The notes under the pieces were generated by a model. The model made no database searches. It saw nothing but the letters and a program-made list of their open reading frames with translations, and was not told where the DNA came from. This document shows, piece after piece, positions 34,745-44,256 of a stretch of DNA of 64,000 bases. How positions within the stretch are numbered: position 1 is the stretch's first letter; the number at the start of each line of letters is the position of its first letter. Made by a program: the position numbers and the translations under genes. The stretch covers positions 620,001 through 684,000 of the forward strand of contig NZ_JAJVDH010000002.1 in NCBI RefSeq assembly GCF_022758145.1. Direction: 5' to 3'. The DNA comes from Pontibacter vulgaris. Its GTDB lineage: Bacteria; Bacteroidota; Bacteroidia; Cytophagales; Hymenobacteraceae.

Positions 34745-35980
34745 ATGAAGCTCAGATGCTTAACTCTCTTAGGCTGCACAACAATGTTATTGGCTGCATG
34801 TGGCTCGCCACCGGATACGCGCATGCCGGAAACAGCTTATGCTAAGCCGCTGCTACCAGAAATTATACTTCAGACGGATCATTATACTTTAAACGACAGT
34901 CTGCACCTGTTTATGAAGTTTGAAGATGTGAATCAGGTGGTTGATGTGCAGCAAAGTGCCATGCAGGTACAGTATGATGTGCGCGCAGGCAAAGGCGAAA
35001 AAGATCCACTGCTCACACAGGATTCCATTCAGGTAGATACAGAGATTGATCCGGCAAATGGAGGTAGTTTATACTTGTCGCTGAGGCTGCCAGCCAAATT
35101 TGTTGCTGAGCCTAATGTGCTATACCTGCGTTTGCGGCAAAAGCTGGTAGGGCAGGAGCGGCTCTCAACCTTTTATAAAGTACCGTTGCAACCTAAAATG
35201 CTGCAAAAAAAATACCTGCTGGTACAGGCAAAATCTGGCAGATCGCTTTTCAGTAACTATACTACTACTACCGAAAAATTGCTTTTACACCAGTTCGGCG
35301 TTACAGAGCCAATAAAACTACAGCGCTACGATGCTGCATTTATGGCCGCTTTACCACCTATGTCTACCCGGCAGCAAGCTATACCTCAAACTATAAATGC
35401 AATAGATACCCTTTCTTATACTTCCGGCGACACGATACAACTACACAATTCTGGCTTATACTTGATTCAGCAGAAGGAAGCGCAGCCAGAAGGCTTATTA
35501 GTTGAGAGAGACGCTTTTCCTTTAGTTACCACATCGCAGGAATTACTGCAGCCACTCATTTATATTACAACCTCAGCAGAGCGCGAAGCCCTGTTTAAAG
35601 CACCTGACCCTAAAGCAGCTGTAGATGGTTTCTGGTTAAAAGTAGCCGGCGATAAAAGTATAGCCCGTGAGCTGATCAGGAAGTACTATGGGCGTGTAGA
35701 GTTTGCAAACAAGCTTTATACTTCGCACAAGGCAGGCTGGGCCACGGATCGTGGAATGATCTATATTATTTACGGAAGGCCAAGCCAGGTAACGCGCGTC
35801 GGCAACTCTGAGGTATGGACATACCGCGAATCTGAGCTGATGCCTTACATCAAGTTCGTTTTTAACAAAAAACAGAATACCTTTACAGAAAATCATTATG
35901 AGCTGGAACGGCGCCGCGATTACGAGGAGAGCTGGTACAGCACAGTTGCACAATGGAGAGCAGGTATAACAGAAATATAA
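34745..35980 (+). CDS. GWxTD-domain lipoprotein
   Basis: 411 residues from the ATG at 34745. The signal peptide ends in the lipobox MLLAAC. The middle contains beta-rich segments. The C-terminus carries the GWxTD domain: DGFWLKVAG, then RKYYGRVEFANKLYTSHKAGWATDRGM (motif GWATD), then IYIIYGRP and TYRESE. The domain is common in Bacteroidota and Acidobacteria, often near envelope or secretion genes; its molecular role is unknown. It overlaps rlmB by 28 bases and is probably cotranscribed with it. Confidence 0.82.
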   Translation: MKLRCLTLLGCTTMLLAACGSPPDTRMPETAYAKPLLPEIILQTDHYTLNDSLHLFMKFEDVNQVVDVQQSAMQVQYDVRAGKGEKDPLLTQDSIQVDTEIDPANGGSLYLSLRLPAKFVAEPNVLYLRLRQKLVGQERLSTFYKVPLQPKMLQKKYLLVQAKSGRSLFSNYTTTTEKLLLHQFGVTEPIKLQRYDAAFMAALPPMSTRQQAIPQTINAIDTLSYTSGDTIQLHNSGLYLIQQKEAQPEGLLVERDAFPLVTTSQELLQPLIYITTSAEREALFKAPDPKAAVDGFWLKVAGDKSIARELIRKYYGRVEFANKLYTSHKAGWATDRGMIYIIYGRPSQVTRVGNSEVWTYRESELMPYIKFVFNKKQNTFTENHYELERRRDYEESWYSTVAQWRAGITEI

Positions 35981-36789
35981 ATTCGCGCTACGGCAGCCCC
36001 AGAGCACCGAGAGAAGCCAGAGAAGAAAAGATCGAAATGCTATTCGGGCTTCGTCCGATAATAGAAGCCATGCTTGCGGGCAAAGGACTGGAGAAAATCT
36101 TCCTGCAGAAAACAGCCAAGAACCCAACCGTTGATGAGTTGCTGGAGCTGGCAAAGCGTTCGGATGTACCGGTATCTATGGTGCCGATCGAGAAGCTGAA
36201 CAAACTTACACGCAAGAACCACCAGGGAGCTGTAGCCTACTCATCGGCTATTACCTATGCGCCTTTGCAGGAAATTGTAACCTCCCTTTTTGAGAAAGGT
36301 AAAAACCCACTTTTGCTTATACTTGATCGCATTACCGATGTCAGAAACTTCGGATCTATAGCGCGAAATGCAGAGTGTTTAGGTGTGGATGCCATTGTTA
36401 TTCCGAGCCGCGGTGGCGCTCAGATCAACGCTGATGCCCTGAAAACATCGGCTGGTGCCCTGCACCTGGTGCCGGTTTGCCGCGAGCCAAATCTGAAAGA
36501 AACCATAGAATACCTACAGAACTCTGGTATACAGATTGTGGCCTGTACCGAAAAAACAGACGATAACCTGACCGATGATAAAGTAGATATGGTTGGCCCT
36601 ACTGCTATTATTATGGGAAGTGAGGAAGACGGTATTTCGCCGGAATACCTGAAAAAAGCAGATGCCCGCCTGCGTATCCCGTTACTGGGTCAGATCGGCT
36701 CGCTAAACGTATCAGTAGCTACTGGCATTATACTTTACGAGGCTATGAGCCAGCGCCTGAAGGCCGGTGATGTTGCCCTTAAAGCGTAA
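35953..36789 (+). CDS. rlmB: 23S rRNA 2'-O-methyltransferase, RlmB (TrmH/SpoU) family
   Basis: 278 residues from the ATG at 35953, inside the end of the GWxTD gene; a start at 36037 (MLFGLRP) is possible and would remove a basic 28-residue extension. An N-terminal substrate-binding domain (about 30-105) is followed by the SPOUT fold with the family motifs DRITDVRNFGSIARNAE, then IIMGSEEDGI, and the end LGQIGSLNVSVATGI. RlmB 2'-O-methylates G2251 of 23S rRNA in E. coli. The downstream terminator has a 20-bp stem. Confidence 0.92.
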   Translation: MESRYNRNINSRYGSPRAPREAREEKIEMLFGLRPIIEAMLAGKGLEKIFLQKTAKNPTVDELLELAKRSDVPVSMVPIEKLNKLTRKNHQGAVAYSSAITYAPLQEIVTSLFEKGKNPLLLILDRITDVRNFGSIARNAECLGVDAIVIPSRGGAQINADALKTSAGALHLVPVCREPNLKETIEYLQNSGIQIVACTEKTDDNLTDDKVDMVGPTAIIMGSEEDGISPEYLKKADARLRIPLLGQIGSLNVSVATGIILYEAMSQRLKAGDVALKA

Positions 36790-36841
36790 GTTTAAATAAC
36801 CATTTATACTTAAAGATTTATACTTCTGAAAGTATAAGGCT

Positions 36842-36891
36842 ATAAAACAGAAACCCCTGCAACTATAAAGCTGCAGGGGTTTCTGTTTTAT
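36842..36891. terminator. Long bidirectional terminator between rlmB and manC
   Basis: A perfect 20-bp stem (arms 36842-36861 and 36872-36891, core GAAACCCCTGCA / TGCAGGGGTTTC) with a 10-base loop lies between convergent genes. The gap just before it (36790-36840) holds three AAGTATA/TATACTT copies. Confidence 0.93.
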
Positions 36892-36927
36892 GTAAAGGGC
36901 AAAAGCCTCTTGAAATTTATACTTGAC

Positions 36928-38004
36928 TTAAATGTAATTCGGGCCTTTTTTAGATTTGGCATCCGACATAAATTCTTTTACCTTTTGCTCTTCATCCAGT
37001 TTGCAGATCATCAGTACATTGTCGTGTTCGGCTATGATATAACCCTCCAGGCCCTGTACCACTACTAAACGCTCTTTTGGCGTTTTAATGATACAGTTAT
37101 TCGTGTCGTATAACATTACTTCGCCATCTACAACATTTTGCTGCTCATCTTTCTGGCCAATGGTGTAAAGCGAGTTCCACGTGCCCAGGTCAGACCAGCC
37201 AATGTCGCTCAGCAGTACAAACACATTATCCACTTTCTCCATAATGCCATAGTCAATAGATACGTTACGGCAATGTGAGTAAGCTCTAGTTATGAAGTTC
37301 TGCTCTTCAGGTGTGTTCAGCTTTTGGCTGCCTTCTTCAAATATTTCATTCACTTCAGGCAGGTACTCGCGGAAGGCACTAAGTATACTTTGCACATTCC
37401 AGATAAAGATACCCGAGTTCCATACAAAGTCGCCGCTGTTGAGGAACATTTGCGCAAGCTCCAGGTTCGGCTTCTCGGTAAAAGTTTTTACCTTTTTTAA
37501 GTTATTGTCATTGTGGTCAATAAACTGGATGTAGCCATAACCGGTATCAGGGCGGCTTGGTGTAATGCCCAGTGTTAGCAAAATATTATCCTGGCTGGCT
37601 GCCTGTATTGCTTCTTTTACCACCTTCGTAAAGGCTTCTTCTTTTAGCACCACGTGGTCGGCAGGGGTAACTACCAGGTTCGCGTTCGGGTTGATCTGTG
37701 CAATTTTATGAGAAGCGTAAGCAATACAAGGGGCGGTATTACGGCCAATCGGCTCCAGCAATATCTGGTTATCGGTTAGCTGCGGTAGTTGCTCTTTAAC
37801 AAGGGCTTCATAGTCGCGGTTGGTAACTATAAAGATGTTTTCATCCGGGCAGATGTCCTTAAAGCGTTTCATTGTCATCTGCAGCATGCTTTCGCCTATG
37901 CCCAGCACATCATGGAACTGCTTTGGGTAGTTGGTGCGGCTAAATGGCCAGAAGCGGCTTCCTATGCCGCCAGCCATTATTACCACGTAGGTGTTCTTAT
38001 CCAT
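36928..38004 (-). CDS. manC: Mannose-1-phosphate guanylyltransferase
   Basis: 358 residues. The nucleotidyltransferase signature AGGIGSRFWPFSRTNYPKQF is at about residues 11-30, and TPADHVV and FVWNSGIFIWN are conserved active-site regions. It lacks the C-terminal phosphomannose isomerase domain found in bifunctional ManC proteins. It makes GDP-mannose for exopolysaccharide or glycan synthesis, and the DUF2723 and flippase proteins nearby also belong to glycan biology. The gene is 2 bases after kdsD. Confidence 0.92.
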   Translation of the reverse strand: MDKNTYVVIMAGGIGSRFWPFSRTNYPKQFHDVLGIGESMLQMTMKRFKDICPDENIFIVTNRDYEALVKEQLPQLTDNQILLEPIGRNTAPCIAYASHKIAQINPNANLVVTPADHVVLKEEAFTKVVKEAIQAASQDNILLTLGITPSRPDTGYGYIQFIDHNDNNLKKVKTFTEKPNLELAQMFLNSGDFVWNSGIFIWNVQSILSAFREYLPEVNEIFEEGSQKLNTPEEQNFITRAYSHCRNVSIDYGIMEKVDNVFVLLSDIGWSDLGTWNSLYTIGQKDEQQNVVDGEVMLYDTNNCIIKTPKERLVVVQGLEGYIIAEHDNVLMICKLDEEQKVKEFMSDAKSKKGPNYI

Positions 38005-38006
38005 TG

Positions 38007-38978
38007 CTATATAAGTCCTTCTTTCAATAAATCGTGGAGGTGAACAAAGCCTTTGAAATTGCCGGCTTCGGTTACAACTAATTGTGTTATACTTTTATCC
38101 TGCATAATGGCCAGCGCCTCAGCAGCATATTGATCTGGCTCTATAGTGAGTGGGGAAGGCGTCATAATATCGACTGCTTTAATACCATCTATAGATTCAT
38201 ATTTGTCCAGCATACGGCGCAAATCGCCATCGGTTATAATACCAACCAATTCGGAGCTATTATTTTTTACTACAGCTGTGGCACCCAGCCTATTAGAAGA
38301 TATTTCAATAATAATTTCTTTCAGTGTAGCGTTCTCTTTAACACTTGGGGCTTGGTTAAGGCCGTAAATGTCTTCTACTTTCAGGTAAAGGCGCTTGCCA
38401 AGCGAGCCACCAGGATGCAGGCGGGCAAAATCGGCACTGCTGAAGCCACGGGCCTCAAGCAGGCAAACCGCAAGGGCATCACCAAGTGCCAAAGCAGCGG
38501 TAGTACTGGTAGTAGGAGCCAGGTTGTTTGGGCAGGCTTCGCGTTCTACAGAGGCGTTAAGTATAAAATCGGCGCTGGTAGCCAGGTAAGAATCTATACT
38601 GGATACCATGGCCGCCAGTTTAGAACCTTTACGCTTGAGTAACGGAACTAAAACTTTTATTTCCGGTGTATTACCGCTTTTAGAGATACAGATCACAAAG
38701 TCTTCGGCCTGGATCATGCCTAAGTCGCCGTGAATAGCATCAGCGGCGTGCATAAAAAGAGCGGGTGTACCGGTAGAATTAAGGGTGGCTACAATTTTAG
38801 AAGCAATGTTTGCGCTCTTGCCAATACCCGTTACAACTACGCGCCCTTTAATGTGCAAAATGGCTTCGACGCAATTTTTAAAATCTTCGTCGATAAAATC
38901 TGCCAGTCTGGCGATTGCCTCGGCTTCTGCCATTAAGACTTTTTTTGCGGTCGAGGTTATATTATTAATGATATTCAA
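38007..38978 (-). CDS. kdsD: Arabinose-5-phosphate isomerase (KdsD/KpsF family)
   Basis: 323 residues. The start is TTG (38976-38978); an ATG at 38933 would cut 15 residues that align with the N-terminal helix of known homologues, so TTG is preferred. The SIS sugar-isomerase domain (about 35-175) has GIGKSANIASK, the SKSGNT motif and a HAADAIHGDLGM stretch; two CBS domains fill 205-323. KdsD converts ribulose-5-phosphate to arabinose-5-phosphate, the first step to Kdo of lipopolysaccharide. It precedes manC by 2 bases and is divergent from recQ. Confidence 0.9.
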   Translation of the reverse strand: MNIINNITSTAKKVLMAEAEAIARLADFIDEDFKNCVEAILHIKGRVVVTGIGKSANIASKIVATLNSTGTPALFMHAADAIHGDLGMIQAEDFVICISKSGNTPEIKVLVPLLKRKGSKLAAMVSSIDSYLATSADFILNASVEREACPNNLAPTTSTTAALALGDALAVCLLEARGFSSADFARLHPGGSLGKRLYLKVEDIYGLNQAPSVKENATLKEIIIEISSNRLGATAVVKNNSSELVGIITDGDLRRMLDKYESIDGIKAVDIMTPSPLTIEPDQYAAEALAIMQDKSITQLVVTEAGNFKGFVHLHDLLKEGLI

Positions 38979-39041
38979 GTTAAATTTGTGTTAATGTATT
39001 CTGAATGGATACGTTGCACTTAGAATTATTTTGCAAGTTTC

Positions 39042-41219
39042 ATGTCACTAAAAGAGGTCAATCTCAAGAACAAATTAAAGGAAGTTTTCGGGTATAATCA
39101 ATTCAGAGGAAACCAGGAGCTGATAATAAACAATATTATCAACGGTAAAAACACCTTTGTAATTATGCCTACAGGCGCGGGCAAGTCATTGTGTTATCAA
39201 TTGCCTGCACTCTCGCTTCCGGGAACCGCTATTGTTATTTCGCCGCTAATCGCCTTGATGAAGAACCAGGTAGATCAGTTAAATGCGTTTGGCGTGAATG
39301 CGCAATTCCTTAATTCTACTTTATCGAAGTCTGAAATAAATAAAGTTAAAAAAGAAACGCTGGCCGGCGAAGTAAAGCTTTTGTATGTGGCCCCGGAGTC
39401 GCTAACGAAAGAAGAAACTGTTGAATTCCTGCGTAGTTCTAATATTTCTTTTGTTGCCATTGATGAAGCGCACTGCATTTCAGAGTGGGGACATGATTTC
39501 CGACCGGAATACCGCAGAATACGTGGCATAATTGACCAGATCGGAAACTTGCCTATTATTGCCCTTACGGCTACAGCAACGCCAAAAGTACAGCTCGACA
39601 TCCAACGCAACCTGCAAATGGATGAAGCATCGGTGTTTAAGTCGTCGTTTAACCGCACTAACCTGTACTACGAGGTACGCCCGAAGCATAATACCAAAAA
39701 ACAGCTAATACAGTACGTTAAGAAAAACAAAGGCAAAAGCGGAATTGTATATTGCCTGAGCCGCAAAAAGGTAGAAGAGATTGCCGAATTACTGCGCGTA
39801 AATGATGTAAAGGCATTGCCTTATCATGCCGGGCTGGATGCCAGCATTCGTATGGCCAACCAGGATGCTTTCCTGAACGAGGAAGCAGACGTAATTGTAG
39901 CCACCATTGCCTTTGGTATGGGTATAGATAAGCCGGATGTGCGTTTTGTAATCCACTATGATACCCCTAAATCAATAGAAGGTTATTACCAGGAAACCGG
40001 CCGCGGCGGACGCGACGGGCTGGAAGGAAACTGCCTGATGTTCTACAGTTACGACGATATTGTTAAGCTGGAGAAGTTTAATAAAGATAAACCTGTAACT
40101 GAGCGCGACAACTCAAAACTATTGTTGCAGGAAATGGCAGCTTACGCTGATTCTGCCGTATGCCGCCGCAAGCAACTGCTACACTACTTTGGTGAAGCAT
40201 ACGAAAAAGATTGTGGTTTCTGCGATAACTGTCTGCACCCTAAAGAGCGTTTTGAGGCGCAGGAAGAAGCCCAACTGGCACTGAAAGCAGTGCAGCAAAC
40301 AGGCCAGCGCTTTGGTATAGATCATATTACGGCTGTACTTACAGGCTTGCGCAACCAATACACTACCAGCTACGATCACGACAAATTAGAAGTGTTTGGG
40401 GCGGGCAAAGAGCACGATGTACAATTCTGGGGCTCTGTGCTGCGGCAGGTGTTGCTATCTGAGTTCCTCGAAAAAGACATCGAAAACTTTGGCGTAGTAA
40501 AACTGACACAGAAAGGCCTTGATTTTATAGAGAAGCCATTTGCAATACAGCTAACCAAAGACCATAACTTTGAGCAGGAAGTAAAAGAAGACGAAGAGAA
40601 GGAAGAAACACAGGCCGCTGCCGGCCATGATGAAGTGCTTTTTGACTTACTCAAGAACCTGCGCAAAAAACTGGCGAAAGAAAAAGGACTACCGCCTTAC
40701 GTGCTTTTCCAGGATCCGTCCTTAAAGGAAATGGCTACCACTTACCCTACCTCTAAAGAAGAGCTGGCGCATATTGCCGGTGTAGGTATGGGTAAAGTTC
40801 AGAAATTCGGAAAACCGTTCCTGGATCTGATTGGCAAGTATGTGGAGGAAAACGATATCGTAACAGCCTCTGATGTTGTGGTTAAGACAACGGTTAATAA
40901 ATCGAAGATCAAAATCTACATCATCCAGCAGATAGATAAGAAAGTAGATCTGGAGGAAATCGCCTCTTCGAAAGACCTGACAATGCAGGAACTGATCGAG
41001 GAAATTGAGCATATCTGTTATTCTGGCACTAAACTAAATCTTAACTACTACATTAACAGTGTATTAGACCATGAGCGCCAAGAGGATATCTATGATTACT
41101 TTATGAACGCCAGCACCGATAATATAGCCGTTGCCTTAAAAGAGTTAGGAGCGGATGAGTTTACGGAAGAGGATTTGCGCTTGATGCGTATTAAATTCTT
41201 GTCGGAATACGCTAACTAA
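39042..41219 (+). CDS. recQ: ATP-dependent DNA helicase RecQ
   Basis: 725 residues. Motif I is PTGAGKS (about 43-49), motif II is DEAH (141-144) followed by the RecQ aromatic-rich loop CISEWGHDFRPEY. The helicase core ends with TGRGGRDG. The zinc-binding RQC region has four Cys (DSAVCRRKQ, then CGFCDNC). A winged helix and an HRDC domain (about 525-610) follow. RecQ unwinds DNA in RecF-pathway recombination and replication-fork repair. By eye the gene has no AGTATA/TATACT word, unlike its neighbours. Confidence 0.97.
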   Translation: MSLKEVNLKNKLKEVFGYNQFRGNQELIINNIINGKNTFVIMPTGAGKSLCYQLPALSLPGTAIVISPLIALMKNQVDQLNAFGVNAQFLNSTLSKSEINKVKKETLAGEVKLLYVAPESLTKEETVEFLRSSNISFVAIDEAHCISEWGHDFRPEYRRIRGIIDQIGNLPIIALTATATPKVQLDIQRNLQMDEASVFKSSFNRTNLYYEVRPKHNTKKQLIQYVKKNKGKSGIVYCLSRKKVEEIAELLRVNDVKALPYHAGLDASIRMANQDAFLNEEADVIVATIAFGMGIDKPDVRFVIHYDTPKSIEGYYQETGRGGRDGLEGNCLMFYSYDDIVKLEKFNKDKPVTERDNSKLLLQEMAAYADSAVCRRKQLLHYFGEAYEKDCGFCDNCLHPKERFEAQEEAQLALKAVQQTGQRFGIDHITAVLTGLRNQYTTSYDHDKLEVFGAGKEHDVQFWGSVLRQVLLSEFLEKDIENFGVVKLTQKGLDFIEKPFAIQLTKDHNFEQEVKEDEEKEETQAAAGHDEVLFDLLKNLRKKLAKEKGLPPYVLFQDPSLKEMATTYPTSKEELAHIAGVGMGKVQKFGKPFLDLIGKYVEENDIVTASDVVVKTTVNKSKIKIYIIQQIDKKVDLEEIASSKDLTMQELIEEIEHICYSGTKLNLNYYINSVLDHERQEDIYDYFMNASTDNIAVALKELGADEFTEEDLRLMRIKFLSEYAN

Positions 41220-41240
41220 TCGTGCGCATGAAAAATTGAA

Positions 41241-41280
41241 AAGAACAAGGCCAGCAACTATAGTCGCTGGCCTTGTTCTT
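41241..41280 (+). terminator. Rho-independent terminator of recQ
   Basis: A perfect 15-bp stem AAGAACAAGGCCAGC / GCTGGCCTTGTTCTT with a 10-base loop, just after the recQ stop. Confidence 0.92.
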
Positions 41281-41439
41281 TAATAAAAGCGCTAAGAACT
41301 AAAGTATAAAGTATAAGGTGCTTAAACTAAAAGTGGTAAATTCGCAGCATCAGCATCAGGTTGTGCTACCAGTTTTTGATGAAACATATAAAGTATAAAT
41401 ACTCGTTAACGGTTGCTGTTAACGCATAACTATAAAACT

Positions 41440-42735
41440 ATGAATGTACTCATTATAGGATCCGGAGCCAGAGAGCATGCCATTGCCTGGAAGCTTAGCC
41501 AAAGCGAATACTGCGACAAAGTTTTTGTGGCCCCAGGTAATGCCGGCACCTCAGACTTTCATACCAACGCCAGCATCGATATTCATAATTTTGAAGAATT
41601 GGCAAAGTTTGCCTGCGATTTTAATATTATGATGGTAGTGGTGGGACCGGAAAACGCGTTGGTAGAAGGCATACACGATTACTTCCAGAATTCTGAATAC
41701 CTGAAGCACATACTGGTGGTTGGCCCTACAAAAGCCGGTGCCATGCTGGAAGGTAGCAAAGACTTTTGTAAAGCTTTTTTCTCTCGCCACAACATTCCTA
41801 CTGCACGTTACCAGACCTTTACAGAAGCCACTTACCGCGATGCAGTAGAATACCTGCGCAACCATAGTTACCCGGCTGTACTTAAAGCGGATGGCCTGGC
41901 GGCTGGTAAAGGTGTTATTATAGCACAAACATTTGATGAGGCTATTGATGCCCTGGAAGACCTGCTGCGTAATAAAAAGTTTGGTAATGCCGGTAGCAAA
42001 GTAGTAATAGAAGAATATCTGCAAGGTATAGAGGTGTCAGTGTTTATACTTACCGATGGTAAAGAATACGTGCTGTTGCCTGAAGCAAAAGACTATAAGC
42101 GCATTGGTGAAGCCGATGCCGGCCTTAACACAGGTGGTATGGGGGCTGTGTCGCCGGTGCCGTTTGCCGATGATGCCTTTATGCAAAAAGTAAAAGACCG
42201 CGTAATTACGCCAACTTTAACGGGGCTTCAGCAGGATAACATCCCATACACTGGTTTCCTGTTTATCGGGCTGATGAATGTAAATGGCGACCCTTACGTG
42301 ATTGAGTATAACGTACGCTTAGGCGATCCGGAAACAGAAGCGATCATACCACGCATTAAATCTGACCTTTTTGAGCTGTTCCGCGCCCTGCACGACCATA
42401 AACTGGGAAGCTTTAAACTGGAAATAGACCCACGTACTGCCGCAACTGTATTTTTGGTATCTGGGGGCTATCCGGAAGGTTTCGAGAAAGGAAAAGTGAT
42501 AACCGGCCTGGAAAATGTGGATAAGGATGTGTTGGTGTTCCATGCAGGTACTAAAATTGTAAATGATAAATTGATAAACAACGGAGGCCGTGTTATAGCT
42601 GTAACCGCCCTAGGCGATACACTGGAGGAAGCCCTGGCAAAAGCTAACAAAGCTGCCGAAACTATAACCTGGCAAAACCGCTATTACCGCCGTGATATTG
42701 GTTTTGACCTGCGCACTATAAAAGCTGGTATATAA
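41440..42735 (+). CDS. purD: Phosphoribosylamine--glycine ligase (PurD)
   Basis: 431 residues from the ATG at 41440. The N-terminal domain has MNVLIIGSGAREHAIAWK. The ATP-grasp region has PAVLKADGLAAGKGVI, then GMGAVSPV, then YNVRLGDPETE. PurD makes glycinamide ribonucleotide in purine synthesis. The gap before it (41281-41439) contains four AAGTATA-type words. The stop codon overlaps the palindrome AAGTATACTT, and the terminator follows closely. Confidence 0.97.
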   Translation: MNVLIIGSGAREHAIAWKLSQSEYCDKVFVAPGNAGTSDFHTNASIDIHNFEELAKFACDFNIMMVVVGPENALVEGIHDYFQNSEYLKHILVVGPTKAGAMLEGSKDFCKAFFSRHNIPTARYQTFTEATYRDAVEYLRNHSYPAVLKADGLAAGKGVIIAQTFDEAIDALEDLLRNKKFGNAGSKVVIEEYLQGIEVSVFILTDGKEYVLLPEAKDYKRIGEADAGLNTGGMGAVSPVPFADDAFMQKVKDRVITPTLTGLQQDNIPYTGFLFIGLMNVNGDPYVIEYNVRLGDPETEAIIPRIKSDLFELFRALHDHKLGSFKLEIDPRTAATVFLVSGGYPEGFEKGKVITGLENVDKDVLVFHAGTKIVNDKLINNGGRVIAVTALGDTLEEALAKANKAAETITWQNRYYRRDIGFDLRTIKAGI

Positions 42736-42748
42736 AGTATACTTAGTT

Positions 42749-42795
42749 TAAAAACAGCAAAGGCCAGCTACAATAGCTGGCCTTTGCTGTTTTTA
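42749..42795. terminator. Bidirectional terminator between purD and the bacilliredoxin gene
   Basis: A perfect stem of about 22 bp (core AGCAAAGGCCAGCTA / TAGCTGGCCTTTGCT) with only 3 loop bases lies between convergent genes. Confidence 0.94.
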
Positions 42796-42809
42796 AGGTT
42801 AATTAACCG

Positions 42810-43232
42810 TTAGCAGTAGGCTTCAAAAGCGCCCTGCAGGTTATCAACAATACGGTTAAGGTCATTGCCCTCAATGTGGTAACGCTCGATCATATGCACC
42901 AGTTCGCCATTTTTGAACAAGGCAATAGAAGGAGAAGACGGCGGGTAGGGCAGCATAAATTCACGTGCCTTAGCAACAGCATCCTGCTCCATGCCTGCAA
43001 AAACCGTAATCATTTTATCCGGTCTTTTATCTGATGATGCAACTGCCATTTTAAGAGCAGGGCGGGCCTTGGAGGCTGCACAACCACAAACAGAGTTGAT
43101 AGCAACCAGTACAGTACCGTTGTTAGAAGAAAGTGCTTGCTCCACTTCTTCAGATGTCATTAATTGCTCAAATCCTGCAGAAGTAAGGTCTTCACGAATC
43201 GGGGCAACCATATATTCAGGATACATTCCCAT
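42810..43232 (-). CDS. Bacilliredoxin (BrxA/BrxB, YphP/YqiW family)
   Basis: 140 residues. The active site is CGC (49-51) in a thioredoxin-like fold, followed by PYPPSSPSIALFKNGE. BrxA and BrxB in Bacillus remove bacillithiol from oxidised proteins; many Bacteroidota carry homologues. The start ATG is set by homology (MGMYPEYM). The gene has its own terminator. Confidence 0.9.
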   Translation of the reverse strand: MGMYPEYMVAPIREDLTSAGFEQLMTSEEVEQALSSNNGTVLVAINSVCGCAASKARPALKMAVASSDKRPDKMITVFAGMEQDAVAKAREFMLPYPPSSPSIALFKNGELVHMIERYHIEGNDLNRIVDNLQGAFEAYC

Positions 43233-43755
43233 AATAATCGGCTTTTTATTGTTGTAATATTTACTGATACAAAAATAGTAAATAATTCGCTACTAAGCTT
43301 GTATGAATTAATTCAAACAAAAATCCTACCGTACTGGTTTAGCATTAACTTGTTTTTTGGTTAACTATAATTAAATAGGATTATAGTTTGTTTGATGTGG
43401 TTGGTTTAAACCCATGTTTAACCTTAGGATTATAGTATAATGTTGCCGTTTGTTGCGTGTTTTAGTATAATTTTTAGTGATAGTTTAATTGAATAATATT
43501 TATACAATATTCATCAAATAGTTAAATTCGGGTGTTTTTATTAAACGTATTATAGGTTATACTTTTAAAAGGTTACTCTTGATTAAGTATAATGAAGTGA
43601 TATTTTTTGAAGTATATAATTGACTTAATGTATAACTTTTGGTTTGTAACTTTTTCTGTGCGAGTTTTGTTGCCAGTATAACATTACACGTTTAGAGGCT
43701 GCCAGTAAAACAACATAATTTAGGTAGCAGATACAACGATTAACAGCTTTACGCG
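43233..43755. other. AT-rich intergenic region
   Basis: About 520 bases without a credible reading frame. It is strongly AT-rich and contains several GTATAAT/TATACTT-like words (43437, 43460, 43557-43600). A TTTG/TGTAAC-rich stretch at 43630-43680 may hold the promoter of the next gene, but I cannot place it exactly. Confidence 0.4.
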
Positions 43756-44085
43756 ATGACTGAAGATTATCCTGATACTGTATTTTATTTTTATTTACCT
43801 ACCCGTGAGGGCAGACCAGCAGAATTAATTCAAATTTTAAATAGCAACGATAACAACATCTGGGTACCCGAACGCGAACAGGATAATGAACTGACTGCAT
43901 TTTATTCTAGGCAAATAACTCCCCAGGAAAAACTCTATTTCGGTGAAGAACAGATCTGGCGCATTTTTTCTTCGTGGGAAGAGCTGCAACAAGATCATAA
44001 AAAGTTTAGTGTTATCAATAAGGCTTTGGTAGGCCTGTTGAAATATAGAGAAATGTATCTTTTGCCAGAAGAGATGGCAGCTTAG
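43756..44085 (+). CDS. Hypothetical protein
   Basis: 109 residues, acidic, with no signal peptide or membrane helix. It begins MTEDYPDTVFYFYL and is rich in Glu, Gln and aromatic residues. I recognise no domain. The start is an ATG and the frame is intact. It lies 171 bases before the GAF gene on the same strand and might share transcription. Confidence 0.5.
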   Translation: MTEDYPDTVFYFYLPTREGRPAELIQILNSNDNNIWVPEREQDNELTAFYSRQITPQEKLYFGEEQIWRIFSSWEELQQDHKKFSVINKALVGLLKYREMYLLPEEMAA

Positions 44086-44256
44086 CATAAACCAATTAGC
44101 GACAGGGTTTTCAGAAGATTCTGTTACAAGTATAAAAGCGGCAATTGCAAAATCTGATTTAGATGCAATTGTCGTTTTTTTATTTATCAAGCTTGAGTAA
44201 ATTTACAAAATACTTTAAACCAAAGTGTTACAAACCAGTGATAGAGGAGTCGGCTA

